From an uncultured Glaciecola sp. (lineage in GTDB: Bacteria; Pseudomonadota; Gammaproteobacteria; Enterobacterales; Alteromonadaceae), in the NCBI GenBank assembly GCA_905479945.1, contig CAJQOP010000048.1, forward strand, positions 1 to 64,000: DNA of 64,000 nt. Direction: 5' to 3'. Positions 19,576 to 29,717 of the stretch are shown piece by piece; positions within the stretch are counted from its first letter, which is position 1; each line of letters opens with the position of its first letter. The notes below the pieces were generated by a model. It was not told the origin of the DNA, did no database searches, and worked only from the letters and a program-made list of their open reading frames with translations. The translations under genes were made by a program, and so were the position numbers.

Positions 19576-19600
19576 GGGCTGTTTAACACAGCCCTTTTTT
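19576..19600 (+). terminator. Rho-independent terminator
   Basis: GGGCTGT-ttaac-ACAGCCC followed by TTTTTT. Confidence 0.85.
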
Positions 19601-19944
19601 ATTGACAGATCTTGTTGAAATTGATGCATATGTAGTGCACGAAAATTTTGACCAAGGTAGTGACAATAGTTTCAATATAAACCGCTCAGCGATCAAACAG
19701 CCAATGGGTGGTTCGTATATTTGCGCTCAGCTTAAAAAAGCTAATACTGCGTATTAATAGTTCGCCTAAAAATCGAGTATCGCCTAATTCATAAATACTG
19801 AACTCAATAGTGGATGAGCCCCCTTCTATAGAAGACTTATGCAAGCCTCAAGGTATATTGAATACTGTCTGATTTCTTTACACATGTAGAATAAATCAAA
19901 TATAAAAAATCACAAGCCATTGATATAAATGCATTTTAAATTTA

Positions 19945-19960
19945 GGAATCAATATTGCTT
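19945..19960 (+). promoter_or_regulatory. Candidate sigma-54 -24/-12 element upstream of lectin/PEP-CTERM-like gene
   Basis: GG (19945-6)-N10-GC (19957-8), TAGGAATCAATATTGCTT; weak match at the -24 block. Confidence 0.35.
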
Positions 19961-19994
19961 GAATAGATTTAAATCAAATATATTCAAGCAATAT
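19952..19994. promoter_or_regulatory. 14-bp perfect inverted repeat upstream of start codon
   Basis: ATATTGCTTGAATA (19952-19965) / TATTCAAGCAATAT (19981-19994). Confidence 0.8.
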
Positions 19995-20016
19995 AACAAT
20001 AAAAAGGAAACACATA

Positions 20017-20829
20017 ATGAAGAAAATTTTAGCTATTGTGACTTTACTAACAACAAGCGCATTTAGTAGTGCTGCAGTTGTAGAGTTTGGCGACTTCAGT
20101 GATGTAAGCAACTTACAATTGAACGGAAGTGCGACGACAACAGGTAACGATTTAACACTCACAAACGGCCTGAGTCAAAGTGGTAGTGCGTTTCTACAAA
20201 ATAGCGTAATGCTTAACCCCCAGTCCTCATTTAGCGCTTTTTTTGAGTTTAGAATCTCAAATCCAAGTGGTGTCAGCGATCCTGATGGCCAAGGTGCTGA
20301 CGGCTTGGTTTTTGTTGTGCAAACATTAAATAATACTGCAGGCGGCAGTGGCGGTGGCATCGGCTATCAAGGCATCATGAACAGTGTTGGTGTAGAATTT
20401 GATACTTGGAACAATGGTGGTATCGATGGAAGCAATGGTAACCACGTAGGTATAAACTTAGGTGGAGACATCAACTCTGCGGTTAGATTTAACGAGCCGA
20501 CACGCTTTAATAACGGCGGCGTTTGGTCTGTTTGGATTGACTACAATGGCGTAACTGATTTGATGAGCGTGAGATATACTATGGGTGGAAGCCGTCCATT
20601 ATTGTCTCAACTTGATCTAACCGTTGATTTGACAGCGCAACTTGGACAGCAAAATGCCTTCTTTGGTTTTACCTCAGGTACTGGCGCAGCTGGCGGTAAA
20701 CATGACATCTTAAATGCTAGGTTTTCTAACGACTTTACACCATTTGATGTTAGCGAATCAGGTACGGTTGGTATTATGTTAATGGGCCTTGCATTTTTGG
20801 GTTTCAGAAAATACAAAGCGCAAAAATAA
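20017..20829 (+). CDS. Legume-lectin-like beta-sandwich secreted protein with PEP-CTERM-like C-terminus
   Basis: Signal peptide; DPDGQGADGLVFVVQ, VGVEFDTWNN, NHVGINLGG; C-terminal TM plus basic tail (SGTVGIMLMGLAFLGFRKYKAQK). Confidence 0.8.
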   Translation: MKKILAIVTLLTTSAFSSAAVVEFGDFSDVSNLQLNGSATTTGNDLTLTNGLSQSGSAFLQNSVMLNPQSSFSAFFEFRISNPSGVSDPDGQGADGLVFVVQTLNNTAGGSGGGIGYQGIMNSVGVEFDTWNNGGIDGSNGNHVGINLGGDINSAVRFNEPTRFNNGGVWSVWIDYNGVTDLMSVRYTMGGSRPLLSQLDLTVDLTAQLGQQNAFFGFTSGTGAAGGKHDILNARFSNDFTPFDVSESGTVGIMLMGLAFLGFRKYKAQK

Positions 20830-20861
20830 TCATTTAGCTTATATAAGTTAAAAATAATATG

Positions 20862-20891
20862 AAAAAGGCGAGCCATAAAGCTCGCCTTTTT
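20862..20891. terminator. Terminator hairpin
   Basis: AAAAAGGCGAGC-cataaa-GCTCGCCTTTTT. Confidence 0.85.
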
Positions 20892-20946
20892 ATTTATTAA
20901 CAAATCATGCAGAACGTATCAAATTAATGAGGCCTCTAGGTAGCCC

Positions 20947-22929
20947 TCAATCAACTTCCGGAGAATGAACACGTTTTAATCCTGCCACCCGCTCGCGTAA
21001 ATCATCCGCTGTCACATCTTTTGCCATGACCGGTTCACCCACCGACACCGATACTAAGGACCAACGCAAGCGTGGCAAACGCCACTTGGTTTTACGACTA
21101 AACATGCTGCCCCACAGCCCACCTAAATGCAGCGGAATAACTGGAACCGGAGAGCGTTCAATAATTTTCTCAATGCCACGACGAAATGTATCAATCGAAC
21201 CATCATCAGTAAGCTTCCCCTCAGGGAAAATACCAACTAACTCCCCTCTTTCCAATGCTTGGGCAACATCGTCAAAGGCCTTTTTAAAAGCCTTTGGATT
21301 CGCTTTCTCACCATCAATAGGAATAGCTTTAGCCATTTTAAACAGCCAATTCAAAGCCAGTGAATTGTAGATAGGTGCAAATACCACGAACCTTATTGGC
21401 CTTGGTGATGCTGCCAGAATAAACATCCAATCGACAAAGCTAACATGATTTCCAATAACAACGGCTGCGCCTTCTTCCGGTATATTACTCTCGCCATTGG
21501 TGCGCACCCGATACATACATATTGCTAGAATATAAATAACAAATCGAAGAAAAAACTCAGGTACTTTAGTATAAATATAGATTGAAATAAGTAAGTTAAG
21601 TCCAGCTAATAACAGCATTAGCTGAGGAATGCTCCACTCAAACACCGACAAGGTAACAATACTTAATGTTGCGCTGCCGACCATAAACAAGGCATTCAAT
21701 ACGTTGTTTGCAGCAATAACCCTAGAGCGACTCTTTTCATTGGTGCGCTGCTGAATCAAAGCATACAAAGGAACTGTATAAAACCCTGCTGCTATGCCAA
21801 TTCCCGCCATCCATACTAGGTGCCAAACCATGTCGCCAGTATTCATTACCTGACTGATCGTAAGTAACGCTTCACTTGGTACCTTATAGGCAGTAATTGC
21901 AGGTTCTTGACTCAATAAGTATAGGAAGATTGTAATGAGAATAGCGCCAAAGGGCACAATCCCTAGCTCAATTCTAGACCGCGAAAGCTTTTCACATAAA
22001 AGTGAGCCGATTGCGATACTTAGGGAAAACACGACAAGTGCACTAGTGACAACAAGCTCATCGCCGCCCATCACGTGTTTTACATAATTGGGTAAGGCAG
22101 TCAAAATAATAGCGCCGATCAACCAAAACCAGCTGATACCAATAACCGATTTACGTACCGATTCAGTTTGTGAATTAAGTGCGGCGAAAACGCTTTTTGT
22201 TGAAGAGACGATATTAAACGTGAACTTTAAGCTAGGGTCATTTGCTTCACTAATTGGGATAAATCGGCTACACACATAACCAATTGCCGCCAAACATAAT
22301 ATGGCAATGCTGATATACGTTGGCCCTGCTTCTTGAGTAATATAGTAAGTGCCAAAAACTGTGCCTAATAAAATGGCAACAAAAGTGCCAGATTCGACTA
22401 GTCCATTAGCTTTAGTGAGTTCGTTGCGAGCCACGTGTTGCGGTAAAATACTGTACTTCAATGGACCAAAAAACGTGCTTTGTAGTCCCATCAAAAAAAC
22501 AGTAACTAGCATTAACCAAGTTAACTCGGTCATAATAGATATTGCGCCAACAACCATAATCGGCATTTCACAAAGCTTAACAATACGAATGAGTTTGGAC
22601 TTTTCAGTTTTTTCAGCAAGTTGCCCTGCCATTCCTGAAAACAAGAAAAAAGGGAGAATAAACAGACCTGCGGCCAAATTGGAATAGAGTGCGCCGTCGG
22701 CAACAGAAGCGGCTTGGAAAATTAGCAGTAGCAAAACAGATTGTTTATAAACATTGTCGTTTAGTGCAGAAAAGAACTGCGTGACAAAAAGTGGTAGAAA
22801 TCGTTTACTGCTTAGTAAGCCGCCAGTGTACTTATTTGCGGCGGGTTGTTTGTTCGCTGAAGGCTCTTCACCAGCTGAAGGCTCTTTGTTCGCTAAAGGC
22901 TCTTTACTTGATGTCATATTCTCTTGCAT
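20947..22929 (-). CDS. MFS (LplT-like) transporter fused to PlsC-type acyltransferase
   Basis: N-terminal MFS (RFLPLFVTQFFSALNDNVYKQ); C-terminal NHVSFVDWMF (HX4D) and FPEGKLTDDG acyltransferase motifs; no AMP-ligase domain. Confidence 0.9.
   Translation of the reverse strand: MQENMTSSKEPLANKEPSAGEEPSANKQPAANKYTGGLLSSKRFLPLFVTQFFSALNDNVYKQSVLLLLIFQAASVADGALYSNLAAGLFILPFFLFSGMAGQLAEKTEKSKLIRIVKLCEMPIMVVGAISIMTELTWLMLVTVFLMGLQSTFFGPLKYSILPQHVARNELTKANGLVESGTFVAILLGTVFGTYYITQEAGPTYISIAILCLAAIGYVCSRFIPISEANDPSLKFTFNIVSSTKSVFAALNSQTESVRKSVIGISWFWLIGAIILTALPNYVKHVMGGDELVVTSALVVFSLSIAIGSLLCEKLSRSRIELGIVPFGAILITIFLYLLSQEPAITAYKVPSEALLTISQVMNTGDMVWHLVWMAGIGIAAGFYTVPLYALIQQRTNEKSRSRVIAANNVLNALFMVGSATLSIVTLSVFEWSIPQLMLLLAGLNLLISIYIYTKVPEFFLRFVIYILAICMYRVRTNGESNIPEEGAAVVIGNHVSFVDWMFILAASPRPIRFVVFAPIYNSLALNWLFKMAKAIPIDGEKANPKAFKKAFDDVAQALERGELVGIFPEGKLTDDGSIDTFRRGIEKIIERSPVPVIPLHLGGLWGSMFSRKTKWRLPRLRWSLVSVSVGEPVMAKDVTADDLRERVAGLKRVHSPEVD
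22851..22904. repeat. 18-bp tandem repeat (3 units) in the 5' coding region
   Basis: TGTTCGCTGAAGGCTCTT / CACCAGCTGAAGGCTCTT / TGTTCGCTAAAGGCTCTT; encodes EPSANK-like hexapeptides. Confidence 0.85.
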
Positions 22930-22991
22930 AGTATTCCGTGCTAAATGAATATCAAGAACCTAGGTTACACGCTTCATTACTGAATTACGAT

Positions 22992-23537
22992 CTAACTTTT
23001 TACCAAAGCTTTAACCGCGTTTAAGGCATCAACTGAAAATCCACGGTCATAGAAATACAAAATTTTACCATCGGAATCTAACAGCATTACCCGCGCGTTA
23101 TTGGGGTTTTGATTGCCCGTGAAACGTTGAACTTTATCGCCATCTTCATAAACGGTTACCACGCCTTTCCAAAGCTCTTTTGGAATACCCTTGCGCATGC
23201 CGCCATCAATCACGGTTTTAAACATTCTAGGTAGCATGCCTTTGATGGTAGGAATTTCATAAACACCAACCTTTGTCTGTGTCATATCAAGCCCAATTAA
23301 CCATCGGTCAATATCAAATTGCGAGTCCTGTACATAGCCAAATAGTAATAGGGTTTGTTCGCCTGCAAAGTCTTTTGGCATGATAACCATTTCACCTTCA
23401 AGGCTTTGCCCCCGGGCTTCAGGCATTGTCCCACCTAATGTCACTTGGCTTTGATACTCGTAGCTGGCACAGCCCGATAGAACAGCAAAGACAGCTAGCA
23501 TTAAACATAGGCCTGATAGGCGTTTTATTGATAACAT
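22992..23537 (-). CDS. Hypothetical lipoprotein
   Basis: 181 aa with lipobox LSGC. Confidence 0.7.
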   Translation of the reverse strand: MLSIKRLSGLCLMLAVFAVLSGCASYEYQSQVTLGGTMPEARGQSLEGEMVIMPKDFAGEQTLLLFGYVQDSQFDIDRWLIGLDMTQTKVGVYEIPTIKGMLPRMFKTVIDGGMRKGIPKELWKGVVTVYEDGDKVQRFTGNQNPNNARVMLLDSDGKILYFYDRGFSVDALNAVKALVKS

Positions 23538-23733
23538 TTTTACTTCCTTATTAACTAAATTATTTATATGGCTGAGTGTGTCCTGAACATTAGTATAACG
23601 ACTTAGCGCTCAGGTATATGCACTATTTAGTATATAAATTTGCGAAAAATTTATTCATCTATGTATTTCAATTTGATCCAATTTTGACTACCTTAGCGTT
23701 AATGTCAGTCAAAAAAACAGGTATAACAATAAA

Positions 23734-24666
23734 ATGGCAAAAGGCACACATCATTACGAAGACGATCCTAGAAATCAAACCATCTTAATTAGTATCAATG
23801 GTGAACTATTTCCGCGTAGCGAGGCAAAAATATCAGTATTCGATAGCGGTTTCATCTTGGGAGATGGTGTGTGGGAAGGTATTCGACTGCACCAGGGCTA
23901 TTTAGCTTTCATTGAGCAACATATGCGCCGCTTATACGATGGAGCAAAAGCATTAGACATGGATATTGGTATCACCAAAGAAGCATTGGTGAAGCGAATT
24001 TATGACACATGTGCGGCAAACGATATGCACGATGGCGTGCATATTCGTTTAATGGTTACTCGGGGAATAAAGGCCACACCTTATCAAGATCCAAGAGTGA
24101 CTATATCGCCTGCAACTATTGTTATTATTGCTGAATATAAAAAAGCACTTGGCCTCGCACAAGGAGATGGCGTGAGGCTTTTTACCTCCCATGTTCGCCG
24201 CGGCTACCCTGATGTGCAAGATCCTAAACTGAATACGCATTCAAAACTCAACTGTATTTTTGCATGTATTCAAGCGGCAAAAGCCCAAGTTGATGAAGCA
24301 CTAATGTTAGATCCGCATGGCTTTGTGGCAACCTGTAATTCAACCCATTTTTTTATTGTTAGAGACGGTGAAGTTTGGACCTCAAGCGGTGACTTTTGTT
24401 TAGACGGTATTACCAGAAGAAATGTGATTAATGTATGCAAAAATAATGGCATACCTGTTTTTGAACGAAACTTTACCTTGGCTGATGTATATGCCGCTGA
24501 CGAAGCCTTTATTACAGGCACATTTGCAGGCTTAACCCCGGTATCAGAGGTAGATGGCCGCGCTATTGGTGAAATAAGTGACAATGCTAGTCAGTCATTG
24601 ACCAAAAAACTTGAAAGAATGTATGTCGCGTTAATCGAGCAGGACCATACAAAGCAAAGTTGTTAG
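23734..24666 (+). CDS. Aminotransferase class IV (BCAT/D-amino-acid aminotransferase-like)
   Basis: SVFDSGFILGDGVWEGIR, KLNCI, TGTFAGLTPVSEVDGR signatures of fold-type IV aminotransferases. Confidence 0.9.
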   Translation: MAKGTHHYEDDPRNQTILISINGELFPRSEAKISVFDSGFILGDGVWEGIRLHQGYLAFIEQHMRRLYDGAKALDMDIGITKEALVKRIYDTCAANDMHDGVHIRLMVTRGIKATPYQDPRVTISPATIVIIAEYKKALGLAQGDGVRLFTSHVRRGYPDVQDPKLNTHSKLNCIFACIQAAKAQVDEALMLDPHGFVATCNSTHFFIVRDGEVWTSSGDFCLDGITRRNVINVCKNNGIPVFERNFTLADVYAADEAFITGTFAGLTPVSEVDGRAIGEISDNASQSLTKKLERMYVALIEQDHTKQSC

Positions 24667-24675
24667 GAGAAAATT

Positions 24676-25449
24676 ATGACAACAAAAATTGCGATGTGGT
24701 CTGGTCCAAGAAATATATCAACAGCTATGATGCGCAGTTGGGAAAACCGTCCTGACTGTGAGGTCGTTGACGAACCTTTTTACGCCTACTTCCTTGATCA
24801 AACAAAACATGCTCACCCTATGTTTGATGATGTTATTGCTTCGCAGGACATAAGCTACGATAAGGTAGCTAAAGATATGAGTAGTGGCCCTTGTGATGGC
24901 CCTCGTGATAGCTCTTTCAATGGCTCTTTCAATGCACCTTTGCAGTATCAAAAGCATATGACGCAGCACATGCTTGCAGGTTGTGACTTAAGTTGGACCA
25001 AGGGTTTGCAGCACTGCATGTTAATTCGCGACCCTGCTTATGTTGTAAATTCCTACACTAATAGTCGTGGTGAATGCTCTGCCGAGGATATTGGTATTCA
25101 GCGTCAATTTGAGTTATATGAAGCAATCAGTAAATTGACTGGGCAAGATATTCCGGTGGTCGATTCAGTATCCGTATTAAACGACCCGCAAAGAATAATA
25201 CCTGCAATGTGCGAAGCACTGGTCGTGGAATGCGGCAATGAAACTCTCAATGCAATGCTAAATTGGCCAACTGGCAGAAGAGATAGCGATGGAGTTTGGG
25301 CAAGCCATTGGTATCACAGTGTCGAAAAGTCGACAGGGTTTGGAACATCAAAAGCTACTGAATTGAACTTGAATGCGTCACAAAAAGCCGTGGTTGATGA
25401 AGTCATGCCTTTTTATGAAAAAATGAAAGCTAAGGCCTTGAGAGCCTAA
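24676..25449 (+). CDS. Sulfotransferase-like P-loop protein
   Basis: MWSGPRNISTAMMRSWENR and LIRDPAYVVNSY motifs; 9 bp downstream of the aminotransferase. Confidence 0.75.
   Translation: MTTKIAMWSGPRNISTAMMRSWENRPDCEVVDEPFYAYFLDQTKHAHPMFDDVIASQDISYDKVAKDMSSGPCDGPRDSSFNGSFNAPLQYQKHMTQHMLAGCDLSWTKGLQHCMLIRDPAYVVNSYTNSRGECSAEDIGIQRQFELYEAISKLTGQDIPVVDSVSVLNDPQRIIPAMCEALVVECGNETLNAMLNWPTGRRDSDGVWASHWYHSVEKSTGFGTSKATELNLNASQKAVVDEVMPFYEKMKAKALRA
24883..24942. repeat. 12-bp degenerate tandem repeat inside coding sequence
   Basis: AGTGGCCCTTGT/GATGGCCCTCGT/GATAGCTCTTTC/AATGGCTCTTTC/AATGCACCTTTG. Confidence 0.75.
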
Positions 25450-25545
25450 ATCATGCTGTATTAAGGCTCCCCAAAGCAAATATTTACGCAAAGTCATCAG
25501 CATATGATTTGCCGAAACATGTTAAATAGCCTTAAAAAAATCGTT

Positions 25546-27672
25546 CTATTGTGCTGTTTTAGCGAGTTTTGTAAGTGTATTAAAAACGTCTTTATCAGCC
25601 AGCAGCGCGATTTTCTCTCTATTACTCATCCACTCTAGCGCTTCATCCTGATGATGCGCGTCATTTATTTTGTATGCTAAGCTCATTTTATCAACCGGTG
25701 GTTCACCGCGAGCTTGTATCGATACTTTATCCGCGGCATTAAAGTGCACATCACGTAGTTTTTGACTAGAAATGAGTGCTTTGATATCAATCGTTTTAAG
25801 TTGCTTAGAGAGCTTTTGAGAAAATTTGTCTCTATCTTTTATCATTAGGATATCAGTCACTTCTTCGGGAATATTTAAGATACCGAGATATCTTAGTATC
25901 TTAGCTAAACTTCTACTGCCACTTAAGGCTGATAACGGAATTGAGAACATGAGCCCTACTAAGGTGGGAGAAAGCCAAATTAGCAGCATAGGCGAGTAAC
26001 GAGACAGCACTGCTGCCATCACTAATCCAATGACAGTATGCCAGAAATGTCGTCGACACAAAGCCAACCATGGTGTTCCAGTGTATTGACGTTGTTGGGT
26101 ATTCCAACCTGAATCGCGCCCTCTAAAAATGTCAATGATGTGCTTGACGTGTATCAACATGAAAATTGGCGCATACAGAACGGAGAAGAATGTTTCTACT
26201 AACATTCCCAGCGTCATTCTAATAATACCGAGCGGTTTTCTTAATGGAGAATGAAAAAAGGCTCGGATTAAACCAAGCACCTTTGGAACGATTAGAATTA
26301 CCATAGTAAAAATAAATAAACTCACCATTCGTTCAGAGTCAAACACCGGCCAGTTTGGGAACAAGGTCAGTTCAGTAGTAAAATATTCAACGTCAACGTA
26401 GTGGATTTGAATAGCCATTGCAATGCCGATCAATATTAATGCAAACCAAAATGGCGATGCCATATAGCCCATAACACCTGTTAGCATATGAAACCTGTTT
26501 GGCCATCGTAAACCTCTCGCTTTTAATACTGCCAAGTGCTGAATATTTCCCTGTGCCCAGCGCCGATCACGCACCGCAACATCTGACAGGCTCGGAGGGC
26601 TTTCTTCCCAAGACCCTTTTAGCGCTGGCAACATTTTGACCGACCACCCTGCTCTGCGCATCAATGCGGCTTCAACAAAGTCGTGAGATAATATGTCGCC
26701 AGAAAATGGCTTTACGCCGCCAAGTGTTGGTAAGCCAGCGGACTCGGCAAAGGCGCTTACTCTTATAATTGCGTTGTGGCCCCAATAGTTGCCGTCATTG
26801 CTTTGCCACGCTGTTATTCCTCTTGCAACAATAGGTCCATATATCGTGCCCGCGAACTGTTGCAAGCGAGCAAAAAGCGTATCGCCTCTGTATAAACAAG
26901 GTAAGGTTTGAATAATTCCGCTGTTTTCGTCACTGGCCATTTCCTGCATCAAAGTGAGTAAGGTGCTTGCAGACAACAAGCTATCAGCATCGAGCAAAAT
27001 CATGTAGTCATAACGCCCGCCCCAACGACAGACAAATTCGTGCACATTGCCTGCTTTTTTCGCAGTATTGTTAAAACGACGGCGATACCATACTTTGATA
27101 TCTGGCGATAAAGCTTCTTTTAATTTTTGAAACGCTGCGGTTTCTTTGACCCAAAGCTCGGGCTTATTGGAATCTGAAATAATGAATATGTCAAATTGTC
27201 CATTTAATCCTTTTTCAGTGAGCTCTTTACCCATGGCATAAAGCGCCCCAAATGCTTCGCTGGTATCTTCATTATAAACTGGCATCAACAGCACTGTTTT
27301 CTTTGTAGATATGTCCATAGCAGAAACGTCGCGAGATTTACCCGAAAAAATAAAACCAGCGACAGCTGCGCAAGCAGCCAAAGCAATCCACACAAACGTG
27401 ATACAAAACAATCCAACCATTATCCATTGCAATACGGTGGTGTCAGCTTGAGATATTGTCAGTATCATTTGATTGGTTGCGTAAGTCGTCAATGCAATTG
27501 CGCCACCAAACGTAATAAGCCTGGCTATAAATGGGATCCAGCCTTGCCAAAAATGCTTCACCTTCGGTTTCAATGAGAAATCCTGAGCTGGCATATCTAA
27601 AGTCATTTCGCTTGGCGTAGCTTTATTCATTGTGCTTATCGCGTCCATCTGTAAAGCCATGTCTCGCCCCAC
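25546..27672 (-). CDS. mdoH: Glucans biosynthesis glucosyltransferase MdoH (OpgH)
   Basis: ILLDADSLLSASTLL, GGVKPFSGDILSHDFVEAALMRRAGW, RDRRWAQGNIQH; downstream of mdoG. Confidence 0.95.
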   Translation of the reverse strand: MGRDMALQMDAISTMNKATPSEMTLDMPAQDFSLKPKVKHFWQGWIPFIARLITFGGAIALTTYATNQMILTISQADTTVLQWIMVGLFCITFVWIALAACAAVAGFIFSGKSRDVSAMDISTKKTVLLMPVYNEDTSEAFGALYAMGKELTEKGLNGQFDIFIISDSNKPELWVKETAAFQKLKEALSPDIKVWYRRRFNNTAKKAGNVHEFVCRWGGRYDYMILLDADSLLSASTLLTLMQEMASDENSGIIQTLPCLYRGDTLFARLQQFAGTIYGPIVARGITAWQSNDGNYWGHNAIIRVSAFAESAGLPTLGGVKPFSGDILSHDFVEAALMRRAGWSVKMLPALKGSWEESPPSLSDVAVRDRRWAQGNIQHLAVLKARGLRWPNRFHMLTGVMGYMASPFWFALILIGIAMAIQIHYVDVEYFTTELTLFPNWPVFDSERMVSLFIFTMVILIVPKVLGLIRAFFHSPLRKPLGIIRMTLGMLVETFFSVLYAPIFMLIHVKHIIDIFRGRDSGWNTQQRQYTGTPWLALCRRHFWHTVIGLVMAAVLSRYSPMLLIWLSPTLVGLMFSIPLSALSGSRSLAKILRYLGILNIPEEVTDILMIKDRDKFSQKLSKQLKTIDIKALISSQKLRDVHFNAADKVSIQARGEPPVDKMSLAYKINDAHHQDEALEWMSNREKIALLADKDVFNTLTKLAKTAQ

Positions 27673-29201
27673 TTAGTGTCATTTGCTGAGAGAGCAACAC
27701 GAAGCTCAGCGTAATCCTCTTCTGCGGCTTGGAATTTCACAACGACTCTCAGATTTCCAGTCTCGGGGACCACTTTATGTATAGTGCCGGTAATACGTCC
27801 CGTGGAACTGGTCGCACTTACTTTTAAATTCGAGGGGATCTCATCCAAAGCAAAATCAATGACAAAATCTCGCTCTGTTGCCGAACCTAATGTGCGTCCC
27901 GATGACGATGATAAAATACGCCCACTGCTCTCTTCATTGGCAAGCGATGCGCCAAACGACAGTTCATAGGCAAACTTATATTCTTCTCCGGCCTTTAAAG
28001 GCTTATCTGGCTGCCAAAAAGCGACAATATTGTCATGAATTTCTTGCTTGGTTGGTATTTCGAGTAATTCGACATGTCCGGGGCCCCAATCACCTATCGG
28101 AGTTACCCAAGCAGATGGACGCTCATGATAATGCGCTTCAATATCTTCAAAGTTTGCAAACTTACGCGCTCGTTGTAATAAACCAAAACCTTTGATCGCT
28201 GAATCTTTGAATACCGACACTTCAAGACGCTCTGGGTTGGCTAAGGGACGCCATACTCTCTCGCCATTGCCTCTCAACATTAGCAAACCATCAGAATCAT
28301 GAACTGAAGGCCTGAAATCATCAAAACGATTACGATTTAAGGAATTAAACAAGAACATTGAAGTCAGCGGCGCAATGCCAAAAGATGGAATGTTGATGCG
28401 AGGATAAAGCGTACTTTCTACTTTAATATTGGTGTTTTTGCCAGGCCAAGCGATAAAAGTAAAAGCGCCCGAAACCGACTTACTCTGCATAATTGCGTGC
28501 ACAACTAATTTTTCTGATGTTTCACTAGGCCGCTCTATCCAAAATTCAGTGAATACAGGAAATTCCTCGCCTGAAGGTTTTCCTGTATTTATGGCTAAGC
28601 CACGTGCCGATAGTCCATACCAGTTGGTTTGTCCAACAGCTCTGAAGTAAGTGCCACCTTGAAAGACCAAAAATTCATCCCACTTTTGCGCATTATTAAT
28701 AGGTGTGGTGACGCTAAAACCAGAGTACCCTTGAGCGTCAGTTTGTTTAACTTTTTCTTGTTCTTTGTCGTAAGAGAAAATTTCAGTGGTATACAAAATT
28801 CGCCTCGACACGCCAGCAACTACTAAGTTGAGTTTGACCGGCGTTTTAAATAGAAATCCAGGATGCAGAGGGTTGACTCTAAAGTTACGAGACTCTTTTG
28901 ACCAAATAGTCGCGCTTCTTCTAAATTGTATTTTTTTATAATCGTCGTAACTCATTTGGCTTAAGGGATTGTCAGCGGGAATTACAGGTAATTGGTATTC
29001 ACTTGCAGCTAACTCCTTCGCTTTGTCATTCAACCAGGCTCGGCTGAAACGATGAGTCGGACGTTCCTTCTCCTCTATATTGACCGTTTCAGTGGTTTGT
29101 TGATCTTGTCCTATTTGAACTTGCGGTTTTTGAGCGGAGCCCAAGGAAGAGAAAAATATGAGCAGTGGTATTGCACTCAAAAGAGGTAGTTTTTTCAGCA
29201 A
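27636..29201 (-). CDS. mdoG: Glucan biosynthesis protein G (MdoG/OpgG)
   Basis: SYDDYKKIQFR, GYSGFSV, FAYELSFG; paired with mdoH. Confidence 0.9.
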   Translation of the reverse strand: MLKKLPLLSAIPLLIFFSSLGSAQKPQVQIGQDQQTTETVNIEEKERPTHRFSRAWLNDKAKELAASEYQLPVIPADNPLSQMSYDDYKKIQFRRSATIWSKESRNFRVNPLHPGFLFKTPVKLNLVVAGVSRRILYTTEIFSYDKEQEKVKQTDAQGYSGFSVTTPINNAQKWDEFLVFQGGTYFRAVGQTNWYGLSARGLAINTGKPSGEEFPVFTEFWIERPSETSEKLVVHAIMQSKSVSGAFTFIAWPGKNTNIKVESTLYPRINIPSFGIAPLTSMFLFNSLNRNRFDDFRPSVHDSDGLLMLRGNGERVWRPLANPERLEVSVFKDSAIKGFGLLQRARKFANFEDIEAHYHERPSAWVTPIGDWGPGHVELLEIPTKQEIHDNIVAFWQPDKPLKAGEEYKFAYELSFGASLANEESSGRILSSSSGRTLGSATERDFVIDFALDEIPSNLKVSATSSTGRITGTIHKVVPETGNLRVVVKFQAAEEDYAELRVALSANDTKWGETWLYRWTR

Positions 29202-29717
29202 AATGGCGATCCTTATAAAATGATGTCAATTAACATTATCGTTAAACGTCACTCGAACATTGCTTCGTCGCAATTTATGTTCGTAATACAAAGACTTCTT
29301 GCATTGAAATAGCTTATCTCAAAAATGCTATAACGAATGAAGCGCACTTCTAAGTAGAAAGTTCTATTTACAATTATTTAACATATTGAAAAGCATAATA
29401 AATTAATGAAAAGTCTAACTTTCGAATTTGATGACTTCAAGGTTTAGGCGTGGTTAAAAGCATAGACATTGAGTAAATCTTCCATTTAAATTTAGAAAAC
29501 TAGGGGTTTGTTGCAAAACGAGGGTTTTAGTTGCTGTTTGGCTACACTGTTTTACAGCAAAATTGTAGATTATTTAGAAGAGCGTTGCGATTGCAGCCCG
29601 CCTAGAGTTTTCGCTAACTATAGTAATCTCTGCCAGTTCGCGAACAATCGATTTTCTTCATTTCATCAAGTTGGGTATAAAAAATTAAGCAAGAGTGGAA
29701 GGTAGTGCCTTAAGAAA

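Noticed and set aside
22349-22687. 112-aa ORF antisense to the MFS/acyltransferase gene
   Set aside because: Shadow ORF with no recognisable features.
29508-29705. 65-aa plus-strand ORF between mdoG and the next gene
   Set aside because: Non-ATG start, no RBS seen, no family; probably non-coding.
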